DNA of 64,000 bases from Massiliimalia timonensis (GTDB taxonomy: Bacteria; Bacillota; Clostridia; Oscillospirales; Ruminococcaceae), in the NCBI RefSeq assembly GCF_900186585.1, contig NZ_FYDD01000002.1:62001-126000 (forward strand), read 5' to 3'. Under the pieces are notes generated by a model. The model worked only from the letters and a program-made list of their open reading frames with translations. It did not search any database and had not been told where the DNA came from. Positions 1 to 8,808 of the stretch are shown here, in pieces; within the stretch, counting starts at the first letter, position 1; each line of letters begins with the position of its first letter. The translations under genes were made by a program, and so were the position numbers.

Positions 1-1
1 C

Positions 2-427
2 GTTCGTGAAAGAATTCCGGCGGAATCGGTGAAGACAGAACCTGCGCCGCCGGCCGCCCCTGTGAAAGCGGCGGAGCCAATGCCGATGACAGGCACGCTG
101 GAACAGCCGCAACCCTTTGACTTATGGCCGGAGGTGCTGGCAGAGGTGACCCAGCTAAATCCCGCACTGGCAGGGGTGCTTTCCGGTTCACTGGCTTATG
201 AGGCTGGAGAATTTTTACTGATCGACAGCCCGATTGCCCTGTTTGGCCAGATGATCAAGCAGGAGGGCTTTGTAAAGACACTGCTCAGTGTGCTGGAGCA
301 GAAAACAGGACACAGCTATAAGATCCGAGTGAAAAAAGCGAAGAAGCAGGCGGCATCCAGTGTGAATCCGTTGGATGAAATCGCGCGCAATGCCCAGCGT
401 TTGGGGATTGACGTACGCGAAAAATAG
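2..427 (+). CDS. dnaX: DNA polymerase III subunit gamma/tau, C-terminal part
   Basis: The reading frame is open from the window edge to a TAA at 425-427, so this is the 3' end of a longer gene. The protein shows a proline/alanine-rich linker followed by an alpha/beta segment containing 'FDLWPEVLAEVTQLNPAL', as in the C-terminal region of Firmicute tau subunits that contacts the polymerase alpha subunit. The strongest support is context: ybaB and recR follow on the same strand, the classic dnaX-ybaB-recR order. The ATPase domains lie outside the window. The ATG at position 29 is only an internal codon. The gap to ybaB is 62 nt with no terminator visible. Confidence 0.8.
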   Translation, partial: VRERIPAESVKTEPAPPAAPVKAAEPMPMTGTLEQPQPFDLWPEVLAEVTQLNPALAGVLSGSLAYEAGEFLLIDSPIALFGQMIKQEGFVKTLLSVLEQKTGHSYKIRVKKAKKQAASSVNPLDEIARNAQRLGIDVREK

Positions 428-489
428 GTTGTTTGAAAAGGGGATACCCTTACAATAAAGATAGTACAATTTAAGGAGCGTTGAATACC

Positions 490-837
490 ATGAAAGCAAG
501 ATTACCAAAAGGAATTGGCGGCGGGCCGCAGAATATGCAGAGCATGATCAAACAGGCTCAGCAGATGCAGGAAAAAATGGAAGAAAAACAGGAAGAACTG
601 AAAAATAAGGACTTTACCGCTACCGTTGGCGGCGGGGCTGTTACTGTTGTGATCAACGGGGCGAAAGAAGTGAAATCCTTAGAACTGAAACCAGAGGTCG
701 TCGATCCGGAAGACATTGAAATGCTGCAGGATCTGGTGATCAGCGCGGTGAATGAATGCTTAAGAAACATCGAGGAAGAAACTGCCGCTGAAATGGATCA
801 GATCACCGGCGGCCTGAATGTACCGGGAATGTTTTAA
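490..837 (+). CDS. ybaB: YbaB/EbfC family nucleoid-associated protein
   Basis: A small protein of 115 residues with the family layout: glycine-rich N-terminus, a long charged helix rich in Q, M, K and E ([16 protein letters not shown]), a beta-rich centre with [15 protein letters not shown], and the C-terminal 'GGLNVPGMF'. YbaB-type proteins form dimers that bind DNA and are usually co-transcribed with recR. I chose ATG 490 because AAGGAG at 473-478 sits 11 nt upstream; an in-frame TTG at 481 would be only 2 nt from that site. It lies between dnaX and recR, with 23 nt to recR. Confidence 0.9.
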   Translation: MKARLPKGIGGGPQNMQSMIKQAQQMQEKMEEKQEELKNKDFTATVGGGAVTVVINGAKEVKSLELKPEVVDPEDIEMLQDLVISAVNECLRNIEEETAAEMDQITGGLNVPGMF

Positions 838-860
838 TCGTTTTTGGGAGAGATAATTGC

Positions 861-1460
861 ATGGGATATAATGCAGTGCCGCTGACCCGGCTGATCGAAC
901 AGTTTGCCTCCCTGCCTGGGATCGGCAGAAAAACAGCGCAGCGGCTGGCTTTCCACATTTTGACGCTGAGTGAGGAAGAAGCAAAAACATTCAGCGACGC
1001 AGTGATGGAGGCGCACCAAAAAATCAAAAATTGCGAGATCTGCAAAAACTTTACCGATAAGCCGGTCTGTGACATTTGTTCGGATTCGGCGCGGGATCAT
1101 TCAGTGGTCTGCGTGGTAGAGGATGCAAAGGACGTTGTGGCCTTTGAGCGCACCCGGGAGTACCATGGGGTATACCATGTCCTGCATGGGCTGATCTCTC
1201 CGATCGATGGGATAGGGCCGGATCAGCTTTATATCAAGGAGCTTCTGTCACGGATCGGGGAGGGCGAGATCCAAGAGGTGATCATGGCCACCAACCCCAC
1301 CACAGAGGGAGAGGCGACCGCGATGTACCTGTGCCGGCTGCTCAAGCCGCTTGGGGTAAAGGTATCTCGGCTGGCGTTTGGGATACCGGTAGGGTCTAAC
1401 CTGGAATATGCGGATGAGTTTACCCTTTATAAGGCGCTGGAAAACCGCAACGAGTTGTAG
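861..1460 (+). CDS. recR: Recombination mediator protein RecR
   Basis: The product has 199 residues, normal RecR size. In order: an N-terminal helix-hairpin-helix ([20 protein letters not shown]), a four-cysteine zinc finger (CEIC and CDIC around residues 55-72), a Toprim domain beginning at '[17 protein letters not shown]', and the C-terminal '[20 protein letters not shown]' signature. RecR works with RecO/RecF to load RecA on gapped DNA. The ATG at 861 follows GGGAGAG. It is the last gene of the dnaX-ybaB-recR group. The 77 nt to smpB contain no strong hairpin. Confidence 0.96.
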   Translation: MGYNAVPLTRLIEQFASLPGIGRKTAQRLAFHILTLSEEEAKTFSDAVMEAHQKIKNCEICKNFTDKPVCDICSDSARDHSVVCVVEDAKDVVAFERTREYHGVYHVLHGLISPIDGIGPDQLYIKELLSRIGEGEIQEVIMATNPTTEGEATAMYLCRLLKPLGVKVSRLAFGIPVGSNLEYADEFTLYKALENRNEL

Positions 1461-1537
1461 CAGGATGCGACAGGAAATTTGATAGGGCTATGGTAAGATA
1501 ACAGACAACCCTATTTTAGAAAGCAAGGTGAAAAGGC

Positions 1538-2005
1538 TTGGCACAGGCAGCAACGAAGACGATTACGACCAACAAAAAAGCGCGGCACGATTATTTTATC
1601 ATCGAGTCGTTTGAAACGGGGATTGAACTGTTTGGGACGGAAGTAAAGTCGATCCGTGCGGGCAGTGTCAACCTGAAAGACAGCTGGTGCAGCATCGACA
1701 ATGGGGAGATCTTTGTCAAAGGGATGCACATCAGCCCCTATGAGAAGGGAAATATCTTTAACCGTGACCCATTTCGGGTGCGGAAGTTATTGATGCATAA
1801 AAAAGAGATCATGCGCCTATTTGGCTTGGTAAAGCAGGAAAACTACACCCTGATACCGGTAAGTTTGTATTTTAAGGGTTCTCACGTAAAAATGCAGCTT
1901 GGACTGTGCAAAGGGAAAAAGCTGTATGACAAGCGGCAGGACTTGGCCAAGCGGGACGCTAAACGGGATATTGACCGTGCATTAAAAGAAAGGAATCGGT
2001 TCTGA
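1538..2005 (+). CDS. smpB: SsrA-binding protein SmpB
   Basis: 155 residues with the SmpB core: '[29 protein letters not shown]', '[17 protein letters not shown]', '[29 protein letters not shown]' and a basic C-terminal tail. SmpB binds tmRNA and delivers it to stalled ribosomes. Translation probably starts at the TTG of 1538, since AAGGTG lies about 8 nt upstream and no ATG is available before the conserved core. Its RNA partner ssrA starts about 870 bp downstream, with one hydrolase gene between them; the hydrolase start overlaps the smpB stop by one base (TGATG). Confidence 0.97.
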   Translation: MAQAATKTITTNKKARHDYFIIESFETGIELFGTEVKSIRAGSVNLKDSWCSIDNGEIFVKGMHISPYEKGNIFNRDPFRVRKLLMHKKEIMRLFGLVKQENYTLIPVSLYFKGSHVKMQLGLCKGKKLYDKRQDLAKRDAKRDIDRALKERNRF

Positions 2006-2838
2006 TGATCCATCAAGTCATTGACATTTCTTTGGAAAACACGGTGCTGGGGCCAAATGAAGATGGGTTTCAGCCCAAGTTATACACCTATGTGCTGGAT
2101 AATTCTCCAGAAATTGATCCTAATAGGGTACGTCCGGCAGTGGTAATTTGTCCGGGCGGCGGGTATCAAATGACCTCTGACCGGGAAGCAGAAGCCATCG
2201 CGGTTCGGCTGAATGCACTGGGATTTCAGGCATTTGTCCTGCGGTACAGTGTTGCGCCGGCAGTTTTCCCGCGCGCACTGGCAGAACTGGCGACTGCGGT
2301 TTCCTTGGTACGTGAACATGCCGGGGAATGGCATGTAGATCCGGACAGGATCACAGTTGGCGGATTTTCTGCCGGCGGGCATTTGGCAGGCAGCCTGGGC
2401 GTATTCTGGAACGAAGAGTTTTTGGCCAAGATCCTGCGCGGGGAAAACCAAAGGTGGAGACCCAACTCCCTGTTGCTGAGTTACCCGGTGATCACTTCCG
2501 GTGAATTTGCGCATAAAGGGTCTTTCGTCAATCTGTTGGGGGACCAGTATGACGCGTTGCTGGCAAAGGTTTCCTTGGAAAAACAGGTAGGGGAACAGGT
2601 CCCGCCAGTCTTTCTGTGGCACACAGACGAAGACGATGCAGTTCCGGTAGAAAATTCTTTAGTCATGGCCTGGGCGTTAAAACGGCACCATATCCCGATG
2701 GAAATGCATATTTATGCGCATGGCGTCCATGGGCTTGGCCTTGCGACTGAGGAAACGAAATATTTGTCCGGGGCAAGTGTCCAGCCGGAATGTGCCGGAT
2801 GGATTGATTTGTTTGCAACTTGGGCAAAATCTTTATAA
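2005..2838 (+). CDS. Alpha/beta hydrolase, acetyl-xylan-esterase/BD-FAE-like
   Basis: A 277-residue cytoplasmic alpha/beta hydrolase without signal peptide. Visible elements are the oxyanion region 'VVICPGGGYQMTSDREAEAIA', the nucleophile elbow GFSAG (GxSxG) with 'HLAGSLG', an acid region 'HTDEDDAVPVENS' and a histidine in 'YAHGVHGLGL'. This pattern is typical of the family of acetyl-xylan esterases and bifunctional feruloyl esterases that deacylate plant polysaccharide fragments; the substrate is not certain. The start codon overlaps the smpB stop codon, so translation is probably coupled. A GCGGCTG/CAGCCGC hairpin at 2848-2866 separates it from ssrA. Confidence 0.8.
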   Translation: MIHQVIDISLENTVLGPNEDGFQPKLYTYVLDNSPEIDPNRVRPAVVICPGGGYQMTSDREAEAIAVRLNALGFQAFVLRYSVAPAVFPRALAELATAVSLVREHAGEWHVDPDRITVGGFSAGGHLAGSLGVFWNEEFLAKILRGENQRWRPNSLLLSYPVITSGEFAHKGSFVNLLGDQYDALLAKVSLEKQVGEQVPPVFLWHTDEDDAVPVENSLVMAWALKRHHIPMEMHIYAHGVHGLGLATEETKYLSGASVQPECAGWIDLFATWAKSL

Positions 2839-2872
2839 AAAGAAAAAGCGGCTGTTTTTCAGCCGCAACTAT

Positions 2873-3237
2873 GGGGGCGTAAAGGTTTCGACGGGGATCA
2901 GGAAACATTGTAAGCGAGCCGTGTGGGCGAAAACACGTTAAAAGTCGCACCTAAATATAAACGCTAAAAAGAATACTTTTAGTACTCAACTCTGCGCAGC
3001 ATAATTTAACTGCTGCCCGTTGCGCATAGCCTGACCGCACGCGTTGCGCAATGTTATTTTTTGCGGTGAACTTTTCTGGCGGGCGCCTTGACGCTGGTAA
3101 GGTCTAACTGAGGCTACTGTAACAGATGGCTTGTCTGCCGGCAGTCTGTTGCAGGAATCTTTTTTGGCAGACTACGCTCGTAGAAAGCTTTGTGGATGGA
3201 TTTTCGGACAGGGGTTCGATTCCCCTCGCCTCCACCA
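2873..3237 (+). ncRNA. ssrA: Transfer-messenger RNA (tmRNA)
   Basis: The 5' end GGGGGCG (2873-2879) followed by TAAAGGTTTCGACGGGG pairs with CGCCTCC (3227-3233), followed by discriminator A and an encoded CCA ending at 3237. The T-arm GGGGTTCGATTCCCC lies at 3211-3225. The tag reading frame most likely resumes at GCT 2963 and ends at TAA 3002-3004, encoding AKKNTFSTQLCAA. It resembles Bacillus-type tags in its middle part but ends Cys-Ala-Ala rather than Leu-Ala-Ala. smpB lies just upstream. The gene's 3' end is the left border of the island. Confidence 0.96.
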
Positions 3238-3288
3238 CAACGAATAAATCCGAATCTTGTACCGGTTGGTGATGGGTTCGGATTTATT
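3230..3288 (+). repeat. Left copy of 59-bp direct repeat at the ssrA 3' end (candidate attL)
   Basis: The last bases of ssrA (CTCCACCA) and the following 51 bases recur at 17901-17959 behind tRNA-Ala with 54 of 59 identities; all five differences are transitions. The repeat contains a terminator hairpin. Such a repeat at an RNA gene 3' end fits an integration site, but a duplicated terminator cassette is an alternative. Confidence 0.65.
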
Positions 3289-3294
3289 ATTTTT
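3243..3294 (+). terminator. ssrA terminator
   Basis: A 12-bp perfect stem (3243-3254 with 3277-3288, beginning AATAAATCCGAA) is followed by ATTTTTTC. It belongs to a hairpin family seen again at 17914-17959 and 45106-45153. Confidence 0.8.
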
Positions 3295-3313
3295 TCAGAA
3301 AATTTATCATAAA

Positions 3314-3354
3314 AACAGAAGGACAGGTATAAACGCCTGTCCTTCTGTTTTTTC
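3314..3354. terminator. Bidirectional terminator between ssrA and the hsdR remnant
   Basis: A 14-bp stem (3314-3327 AACAGAAGGACAGG with 3336-3349) is flanked by A-rich sequence on the left and T6 on the right, so it can stop transcripts from both sides. Confidence 0.8.
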
Positions 3355-3358
3355 GGTA

Positions 3359-4417
3359 TTATGACGCTAAAATCTGAATTGCATTTTCTCGAATCATATT
3401 AATTGTCTCCATCAAAGCAGTTCGGGTTTTCGCATCAAATAGTTTGATGAAACTGATTGGCTTATCAAATGGCGGTTTGGTAAGTTCCGCAACATTTTCC
3501 ATGTATCCGTTCAGCTCAATATGATGAATGATTTTGTTTACAAAAGCAATCTGCTTTTGATTAAGAGATTGGTCATTGATAAAGACGGAAAACGCCTGCA
3601 TAGCCGCTTCATGATACAGCTTAGCTATCTTGCGAATGAGCAAGCCAAAGGGGATGTCACCAAACTCTCGGACATAATCTTCTTTACTGCTCAATTCGCT
3701 GGTTAGTACCCGCTCCAGCTCCTGATAATCGCCCATAGCCAGCGGAATGTTGTGCGTCAACTTGTAAATCGCAAGAGTGTTCCTGTGTTCATTTACATAG
3801 CGGTTGACCTTAGCGCGATAATCCTCAAAGTCATAGGATGCATCCAGTTGAACGCCTTCTTGGCTGTCAATAATCGGGTCAGTCAGTTTGGTGACAATAC
3901 GCTTTTGCTCACCTCCACCCTCATCCAAAAAACGGATCAGATCACGCAGTTCTTTCCGCACCTTTTCAAACAGCAGAATATCATTAGTATCCCAGAATGC
4001 ATCGGTATGAATCTCCTCAAGTATCGGTAGCTTTGCCTTGATTTGTGGAATGCTGGCTTTGCTTTCCAGTAGTACGGCTATATCACACAACTGCTTTTTG
4101 GCATACTTAAAAGAAGGCAGCTGCTCGATATGAGCCAGTATCAGTCCATACATGAAGTTGTCAAAACGCTTGGCAAACTCATCGGCCTCCTCCGATCGGA
4201 TAAGTGGTGCAATCTGTGTCAGCAGCTCGCCTTTGTCTCCTTCACTGAGAGAAACAAAGACATCCCACTTTTTATACTTCTCCACAACCTGCATCCGCAA
4301 TTTTACAGCAATCAGATCCGGGTTGAGGGAAGCAACCTGTTTGTGGCAGATATCGACCATCTCATCTCGCCATGCCTGATATTCTTTACCAACAAAGGCA
4401 CTTTCCTGTAAAGCCAT
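3359..4417 (-). pseudogene. hsdR: Type I restriction enzyme R subunit, C-terminal fragment
   Basis: 352 residues matching only the C-terminal helical part of EcoEI-type HsdR: 'YRAKVNRYVNEHRNTLAIYKLTHN', then 'NQKQIAFVNKIIHHIELNGYMENVAELTKPPFD'. A full HsdR has about 1000 residues, and the nuclease and helicase domains are absent here. The ATG at 4417 overlaps the start codon of the divergent gene at 4416, no plausible ribosome binding site precedes it, and a stop lies two codons upstream in frame, so the gene is 5'-truncated. A helicase-region fragment of the same family lies at 45624-46020. No hsdM or hsdS is present. Confidence 0.8.
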
Positions 4418-4601
4418 GGATTATCCTTACAGTGATAGACTTCGTGAAGTCAGGAAAGCACACAAATTAAATCAAGCAACTTTTGCTGAAAAAGCAGGTA
4501 TTAGTTTGAGTATCTATTCTAAGTGGGAGGGCGGTTCACGACAGCCGTCAAGAAAAATGTATCGGCAATTGGTAAATACATATCCCGAAATAAATATATG
4601 A
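4416..4601 (+). CDS. Small XRE-type helix-turn-helix protein
   Basis: 61 residues that are almost only a Cro/CI-type HTH: 'RLREVRKAHKLNQATFAEKAGISLSIYSKWEGGSRQPSRKMYRQLV'. Its ATG overlaps the putative start of the truncated hsdR on the other strand and no ribosome binding site is visible, so it may itself be a fragment or start elsewhere. Its target is unknown. A short hairpin-like element (ATACAACGTATCTGTGATATAGCAGGTACGCTGTAT, 4602-4639 region) follows, with T5 after it. Confidence 0.55.
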   Translation: MDYPYSDRLREVRKAHKLNQATFAEKAGISLSIYSKWEGGSRQPSRKMYRQLVNTYPEINI

Positions 4602-4716
4602 AAATACAACGTATCTGTGATATAGCAGGTACGCTGTATTTTTTTATCGGCACATTGATATTATTACCCATCTTTCTGTAAAATAAAAGTACACTAAAAC
4701 ACAGGAGGAAAACAAA

Positions 4717-5094
4717 ATGGAAAAATCATTATTTGAACAGATGGGCGGTACATACATTCAGATAGGAGATTATCTGCTTCCAAACTTGACACTTCCCGAA
4801 GAAGAACAGAAATCTATCGGTATTTGGGGACAGAGACGCGCACGGTACTTAAAATAGCACCACAAAATTCTGTATATGAACTTATTGACAATTGGTAGGC
4901 TAAACAACTACCTTGCCGACATTGACGAACAGGCAGAATCTATGTTTTCTCGGCTGGTTGGAGAAATGTCAGAGCGTGAGAGCATAATCGAAAAACTAAA
5001 AGAAGAAAATCCAATGGAATGGGTACAGCTTATGAATAATATCCGTAATCGTGCAACGGAAATTGTAAATGCTGAAACAATTTATATGATATAA
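4717..5094 (+). pseudogene. tnpV: TnpV-family mobile-element protein, broken by an in-frame TAG
   Basis: An AGGAGG site (4703-4708) and ATG 4717 open a frame beginning 'MEKSLFEQMGGTYIQIGDYL' and containing 'GIWGQRRARYLK', then TAG at 4855-4857. The same frame continues without a shift to 5094 with 'MNLLTIGRLNNYLADIDEQAE...MEWVQLMNNIRNRATEIVNAE', the second half of the same family. The family normally has Glu at the stop position, so a single G-to-T change in a GAG or GAA codon explains the defect. TnpV-like proteins are carried by many clostridial transposons; their function is not established. A stem-loop follows at 5100-5133. Confidence 0.85.
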
Positions 5095-5099
5095 GTATA

Positions 5100-5133
5100 A
5101 CGGCGACGGGAAAGCAATTCTTCTTGTCGTCGT
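5100..5133 (+). terminator. Stem-loop after tnpV
   Basis: A 13-bp stem with three G-U pairs (5100-5112 with 5121-5133) is followed by a short T-rich stretch. It is a plausible but not strong terminator. Confidence 0.5.
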
Positions 5134-5224
5134 TTGTTGATTGTTTGACAATAATATGATATGATTTTACGAAGTTATCAACTATTTACTCAAAATATCT
5201 GCTGAATTAAAGGTACGGACGCTT

Positions 5225-6700
5225 ATGAAGATTTTTTATTCGTGGCAATCGGATCTTCCCAATAAACACAATAGGGGATTTATTGAAGATTGTATTAAAA
5301 GAACGGTAAAAAAATATAAAGATACCATCGCTATTGAAGCTGATAGAGATGTTCAAAACAATACCGGTTCTCCCGATATTGCTAATACGATTTTTGATAA
5401 AATTGATGATTGTGATTTGTTTGTTGCAGATATCAGTATTATAAACAAATCGAAGTGTAAGATATTTCGGGGAAAGGCTAGACCAACGCCTAATCCGAAT
5501 GTGCTTTTAGAACTGGGATATGCAGCGGCTACATTAGGTTGGGATAGAATTGTGTGTATTTACAATACCGACTACTCTGAGTTAGATGCATTACCTTTCG
5601 ATTTGAGACAGCATCGGATTACAGATTATTCTTTGTTTGATAAAGAAAAATCTGTAGTAAGAGCGGGGGTTGTAGATGCAATATCTGCTACCATTGATGG
5701 GTTGATTGATAGAGGAAGTGCTGTTCGTCCTAAAGGAACGCACGCCTTTCATCAAATACTTGGAGTTAATCCCCAAAGTAATACTGTGGGGCAAAGTATA
5801 TCAATTTCTAAAGTCGATTTCTCTGAGATTAGAAAAGAACTTGTAAAAATGGGTTTTAAGCTTGTTGATAATCTTAATTCATCAAGCATTCGATTTACTG
5901 GCAATAGGGACCCGTTGCTTTTTAATATGCATATAAACCTCGATGCGGCAACAATTAAAGAAATTGCTTCTGAGGAGAAAATGGAAGTTACTGCTGCGGT
6001 AAAAGATTTGTTGGAAGTAGAGCTTCTTGCATCAGCCTTTTGTTTCGGTGACTTAAAGGAACGCCGCAATTATTTGGAAGGAGGCTTTGAGTACGAAGGA
6101 ACGGATGCTGAAAAGCAAAAACATCAAGATTATTTGATGCTAAAAAGGCTGTTGACAGAAATAATGATATTAGACCTATTTTGCAAACCATTCGAGGGGT
6201 TATCTATATTGCCGTTGGCTATAAAAAATATTTCCCCGAACTTGGATCGTAATATCAACATTACCGTAACTGTTGAAGGCGATAATTTTGAATTAGTATC
6301 ACCGACAAAAGATTTAATTAACGAAGAATTACAGGGCAATGTAGGATTTATCTGTGACTTTGGTTTTATTCTTAATGCATTCGGTATGGAAGAAACTCCA
6401 GCGATTAAATTTGACGAACAGGAACTTTATGACTATTACGATGATAACCCGTATATTAATTTGTGGGATGGTGGAACAACATTTGACATCGATGATTGTG
6501 TTAATGTGCTTTGCGATTATGTCGCAGCCCCAAGTACAACCAATGTCTTGGAATTTAAAATTAGTTCATTACAAGCCAAGGAGACCAAATGGCTAAATAA
6601 GATTATATTGATAAAAATTAATAATGGAAAAATCAAGCTAAACTATTCTATTAAGTCTGACAACACAGACGGTAACATTTCAGGGATGATTGAACAGTAA
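5225..6700 (+). CDS. TIR-like / nucleotide-hydrolase-like domain protein, candidate defence effector
   Basis: 491 residues. The N-terminal 150 residues have a Rossmann-type TIR/deoxyribosyltransferase-like pattern: 'KIFYSWQSD' (2-10), 'GSPDIANTIFDKIDDCDLFVADIS' split across residues 48-71, and 'RPTPNPNVLLELGYA' (86-100) with Glu96 as the likely catalytic acid, then 'LPFDLRQHRITDY'. Related domains in known defence systems bind or cleave nucleotides such as NAD. The remaining 330 residues are not recognised; they contain acidic beta-rich stretches and could be a sensor. No signal peptide or membrane segment is seen. It stands alone, with a broken tnpV before it and an operon on the opposite strand behind it. 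ATG 5225 has only a weak AAGG-type site. The function is inference. Confidence 0.6.
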   Translation: MKIFYSWQSDLPNKHNRGFIEDCIKRTVKKYKDTIAIEADRDVQNNTGSPDIANTIFDKIDDCDLFVADISIINKSKCKIFRGKARPTPNPNVLLELGYAAATLGWDRIVCIYNTDYSELDALPFDLRQHRITDYSLFDKEKSVVRAGVVDAISATIDGLIDRGSAVRPKGTHAFHQILGVNPQSNTVGQSISISKVDFSEIRKELVKMGFKLVDNLNSSSIRFTGNRDPLLFNMHINLDAATIKEIASEEKMEVTAAVKDLLEVELLASAFCFGDLKERRNYLEGGFEYEGTDAEKQKHQDYLMLKRLLTEIMILDLFCKPFEGLSILPLAIKNISPNLDRNINITVTVEGDNFELVSPTKDLINEELQGNVGFICDFGFILNAFGMEETPAIKFDEQELYDYYDDNPYINLWDGGTTFDIDDCVNVLCDYVAAPSTTNVLEFKISSLQAKETKWLNKIILIKINNGKIKLNYSIKSDNTDGNISGMIEQ

Positions 6701-6764
6701 TTCTTTCGCATAGCATAGAAGTAAGAGGCCGATACCGTTGAAAGTATCGACCTCTTGTTTTCTA

Positions 6765-7183
6765 TTACATCGCCGGTGCTGTATTATTAATCTTTTTCTG
6801 CTTACTGCCACCAATGAATCCAATTATCGTAATCGGTAATCCAAACAGAAAATAAACCGGGAAACAAATTGTACCAATCAAATATAGTGTGGCTGCAAAT
6901 TTTGCACTACCGCTTTTTCTACTGGCATAAGCAATCCATCCTATTAGGCAACCAAGAACAAATGTGATGATATGGACACAAAGCAAGATAACGATAGCGT
7001 ATAAGATATTCATTGCTGGTGAACTCATACCAAGCAATTCAAACGCCAATTTAAAATATGCACCAACCGTTTCGATAAAATCAGCACCACCGCTTCAATG
7101 ATTGCACCGCCAAAAATCCACAGCAATACAGCTGAATAAATGGTGGCAAAAATGTTTGATACTAAAAGTGTTTTACTTCTCAT
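6765..7183 (-). pseudogene. Small membrane protein, frameshifted
   Basis: AAGGAG and ATG 7183 open 'MRSKTLLVSNIFATIYSAVLL', leading to 'WIFGGAIIEA'. The frame then goes wrong, while another frame continues from about 7090 with 'GADFIETVGAYFKLAFELLGM' and the hydrophobic remainder ending 'GLPITIIGFIGGSKQKKIN'. Adding one C at the CACCACCGC run around 7088-7092 would join both halves into a protein of about 139 residues with three to four membrane segments. It is the last gene of the DUF6591/SPFH operon, 15 nt behind DUF6591. The function is unknown. Confidence 0.75.
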
Positions 7184-7198
7184 ATGAACTTGTTCTCC

Positions 7199-8410
7199 TT
7201 ATTCTGCTACTTCAAGCAATTTTTTAGCTACTCGTGTTTGAACTTCAAGGTAATATGCAGTTTCCGCTGTATTCAAATCTTCGTCTTCCCATTTTTCAAA
7301 GTCTTCAACGAAATCTGCGTATTTGCTCATATAATCTGCGTAATCAGCAAGGATACTTAAATCACTGCCATCGGACTCAGCATACTTTTTCATAAACTCA
7401 ACATATTCGTCCATAAAGGTTTCGTAACTGACCATAGCTGCTTTGAAGTCAGGATTTAAACTATCAGTATTTGTATCTGGTACTTCAGAACTGTCAGGCT
7501 CAGACGGTGTATCCGTTGAAGGTGTTGTAGTATCCGATGAAGATGTATCGTTGCTTTCTTCATCGCCCGGGGAATCAATATTAATACTCATAACATTATT
7601 ACCTTCATATTTCAAGGAAATATGCCAGCCGTCAGCATTATCGGCATAATAATATGTATCGCCCTTATCATAGTCAACAGTAAAGCCTTTATCCGAACAA
7701 GCGGCTACATAGGCATCAAAGTCGGCTTTAGATGTATTCCCCACATAAACGAAGAAATTATCATCGTGTTCATAAGAGAATTTGCCTGTTGTTGATTTTG
7801 GAGTCGGAAGCAATTTCCCGGCTGCACTTGACGGCCAGCTAATCGTGCCAAGTTTCATAGGAACTTTCAACGTAATCGACAAGCTGTCGCTAATATGACT
7901 TAAATCTAAGCTATATCCCTCTGAATTAAATGCCTTATACGAATACGATATTTTCTCTGCATCAACAGTAAATCCCTTATCCGTACAAGCAGATAGATAG
8001 TCATTATATTGGTCATCAGACACCTTATCCAATGTAACCCACAATTCTTCATCCGAATTTTCATATAACTTGCCCTTGTTTGTAGGCGGTTCTGGAATCA
8101 CATCCCCCAAGGCCATCTTTGCCCATTCAATTTTTTCACCTTTTCCACCGCTGCCGATTATACTTCCAACTATTGCAATTAGCACAACGGCAACAATTCC
8201 AATAAACCACCATCTCTTGAAAAATGGCTTTTTCTTCTTTTTAGGCATTCCGTCCTGCACAGGTGCAGATTGTCCATAGAATTGTTGCTGAGGTTGCTCT
8301 GTCGTTTGCTGGATAGGCGGCGGTGTTACGGGTGTTTCCGCCTGCGTTTTTGCCCCGCATTCAGGGCAAAACTTGCCTTCAAATTCTGTTCCACATTGAT
8401 TGCATTTCAT
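7199..8410 (-). CDS. Zinc-ribbon membrane protein with DUF6591-like domains
   Basis: 403 residues starting at ATG 8410 (GGAGG upstream). Layout: N-terminal zinc ribbon 'MKCNQCGTEFEGKFCPECG', a Pro/Gln-rich linker, one membrane helix around residues 65-87 ('WWFIGIVAVVLIAIVGSIIG'), then an external part with two similar repeats ('LGDVIPEPPTNKGKLYENSDEELWV' type and 'AGKLLPTPKSTTGKFSYEHDDNFFV' type), each with 'ACTDKGFTVD'/'ACSDKGFTVD'. A Ser/Thr/Asp-rich linker and a C-terminal helical domain follow. This fits the DUF6591 family; its role is unknown. The gene lies between SPFH and the small membrane protein in the same operon, so a membrane-associated complex is likely. Confidence 0.75.
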   Translation of the reverse strand: MKCNQCGTEFEGKFCPECGAKTQAETPVTPPPIQQTTEQPQQQFYGQSAPVQDGMPKKKKKPFFKRWWFIGIVAVVLIAIVGSIIGSGGKGEKIEWAKMALGDVIPEPPTNKGKLYENSDEELWVTLDKVSDDQYNDYLSACTDKGFTVDAEKISYSYKAFNSEGYSLDLSHISDSLSITLKVPMKLGTISWPSSAAGKLLPTPKSTTGKFSYEHDDNFFVYVGNTSKADFDAYVAACSDKGFTVDYDKGDTYYYADNADGWHISLKYEGNNVMSINIDSPGDEESNDTSSSDTTTPSTDTPSEPDSSEVPDTNTDSLNPDFKAAMVSYETFMDEYVEFMKKYAESDGSDLSILADYADYMSKYADFVEDFEKWEDEDLNTAETAYYLEVQTRVAKKLLEVAE

Positions 8411-8808
8411 AAAGTTTTCCTCCCTTAATATAATTAAGCTCAAATTTATAATGAAAGCAAAAACTATATTTGCTTATCAGTCCATCGGTGGAATAGGCGG
8501 GATAACAGTAAATAGCTGTTTTAAGGTATCTACAGTTCCTGCCGCTTTCCATTGATCCATTCCATTTGTCCAAACCAAACTGTCTGATGTAAGCTGACCG
8601 TTAGAAACCATACTTTTAAGAATCGTAAAATCGAATGGACCGGTTGCTTGATTATTTACTGCAATATAGTATGAGATAACAGATATAGGTGGTGGTACAA
8701 CACTGGTGATTATTTCACGCCAAGGGATCCGGGTCTGAGCTTTGCTCAGACCCACTGATTTTTCTCTCAGACCCAGCAATACGCTTTTGGGATCCACCGG
8801 TGTGTTTT

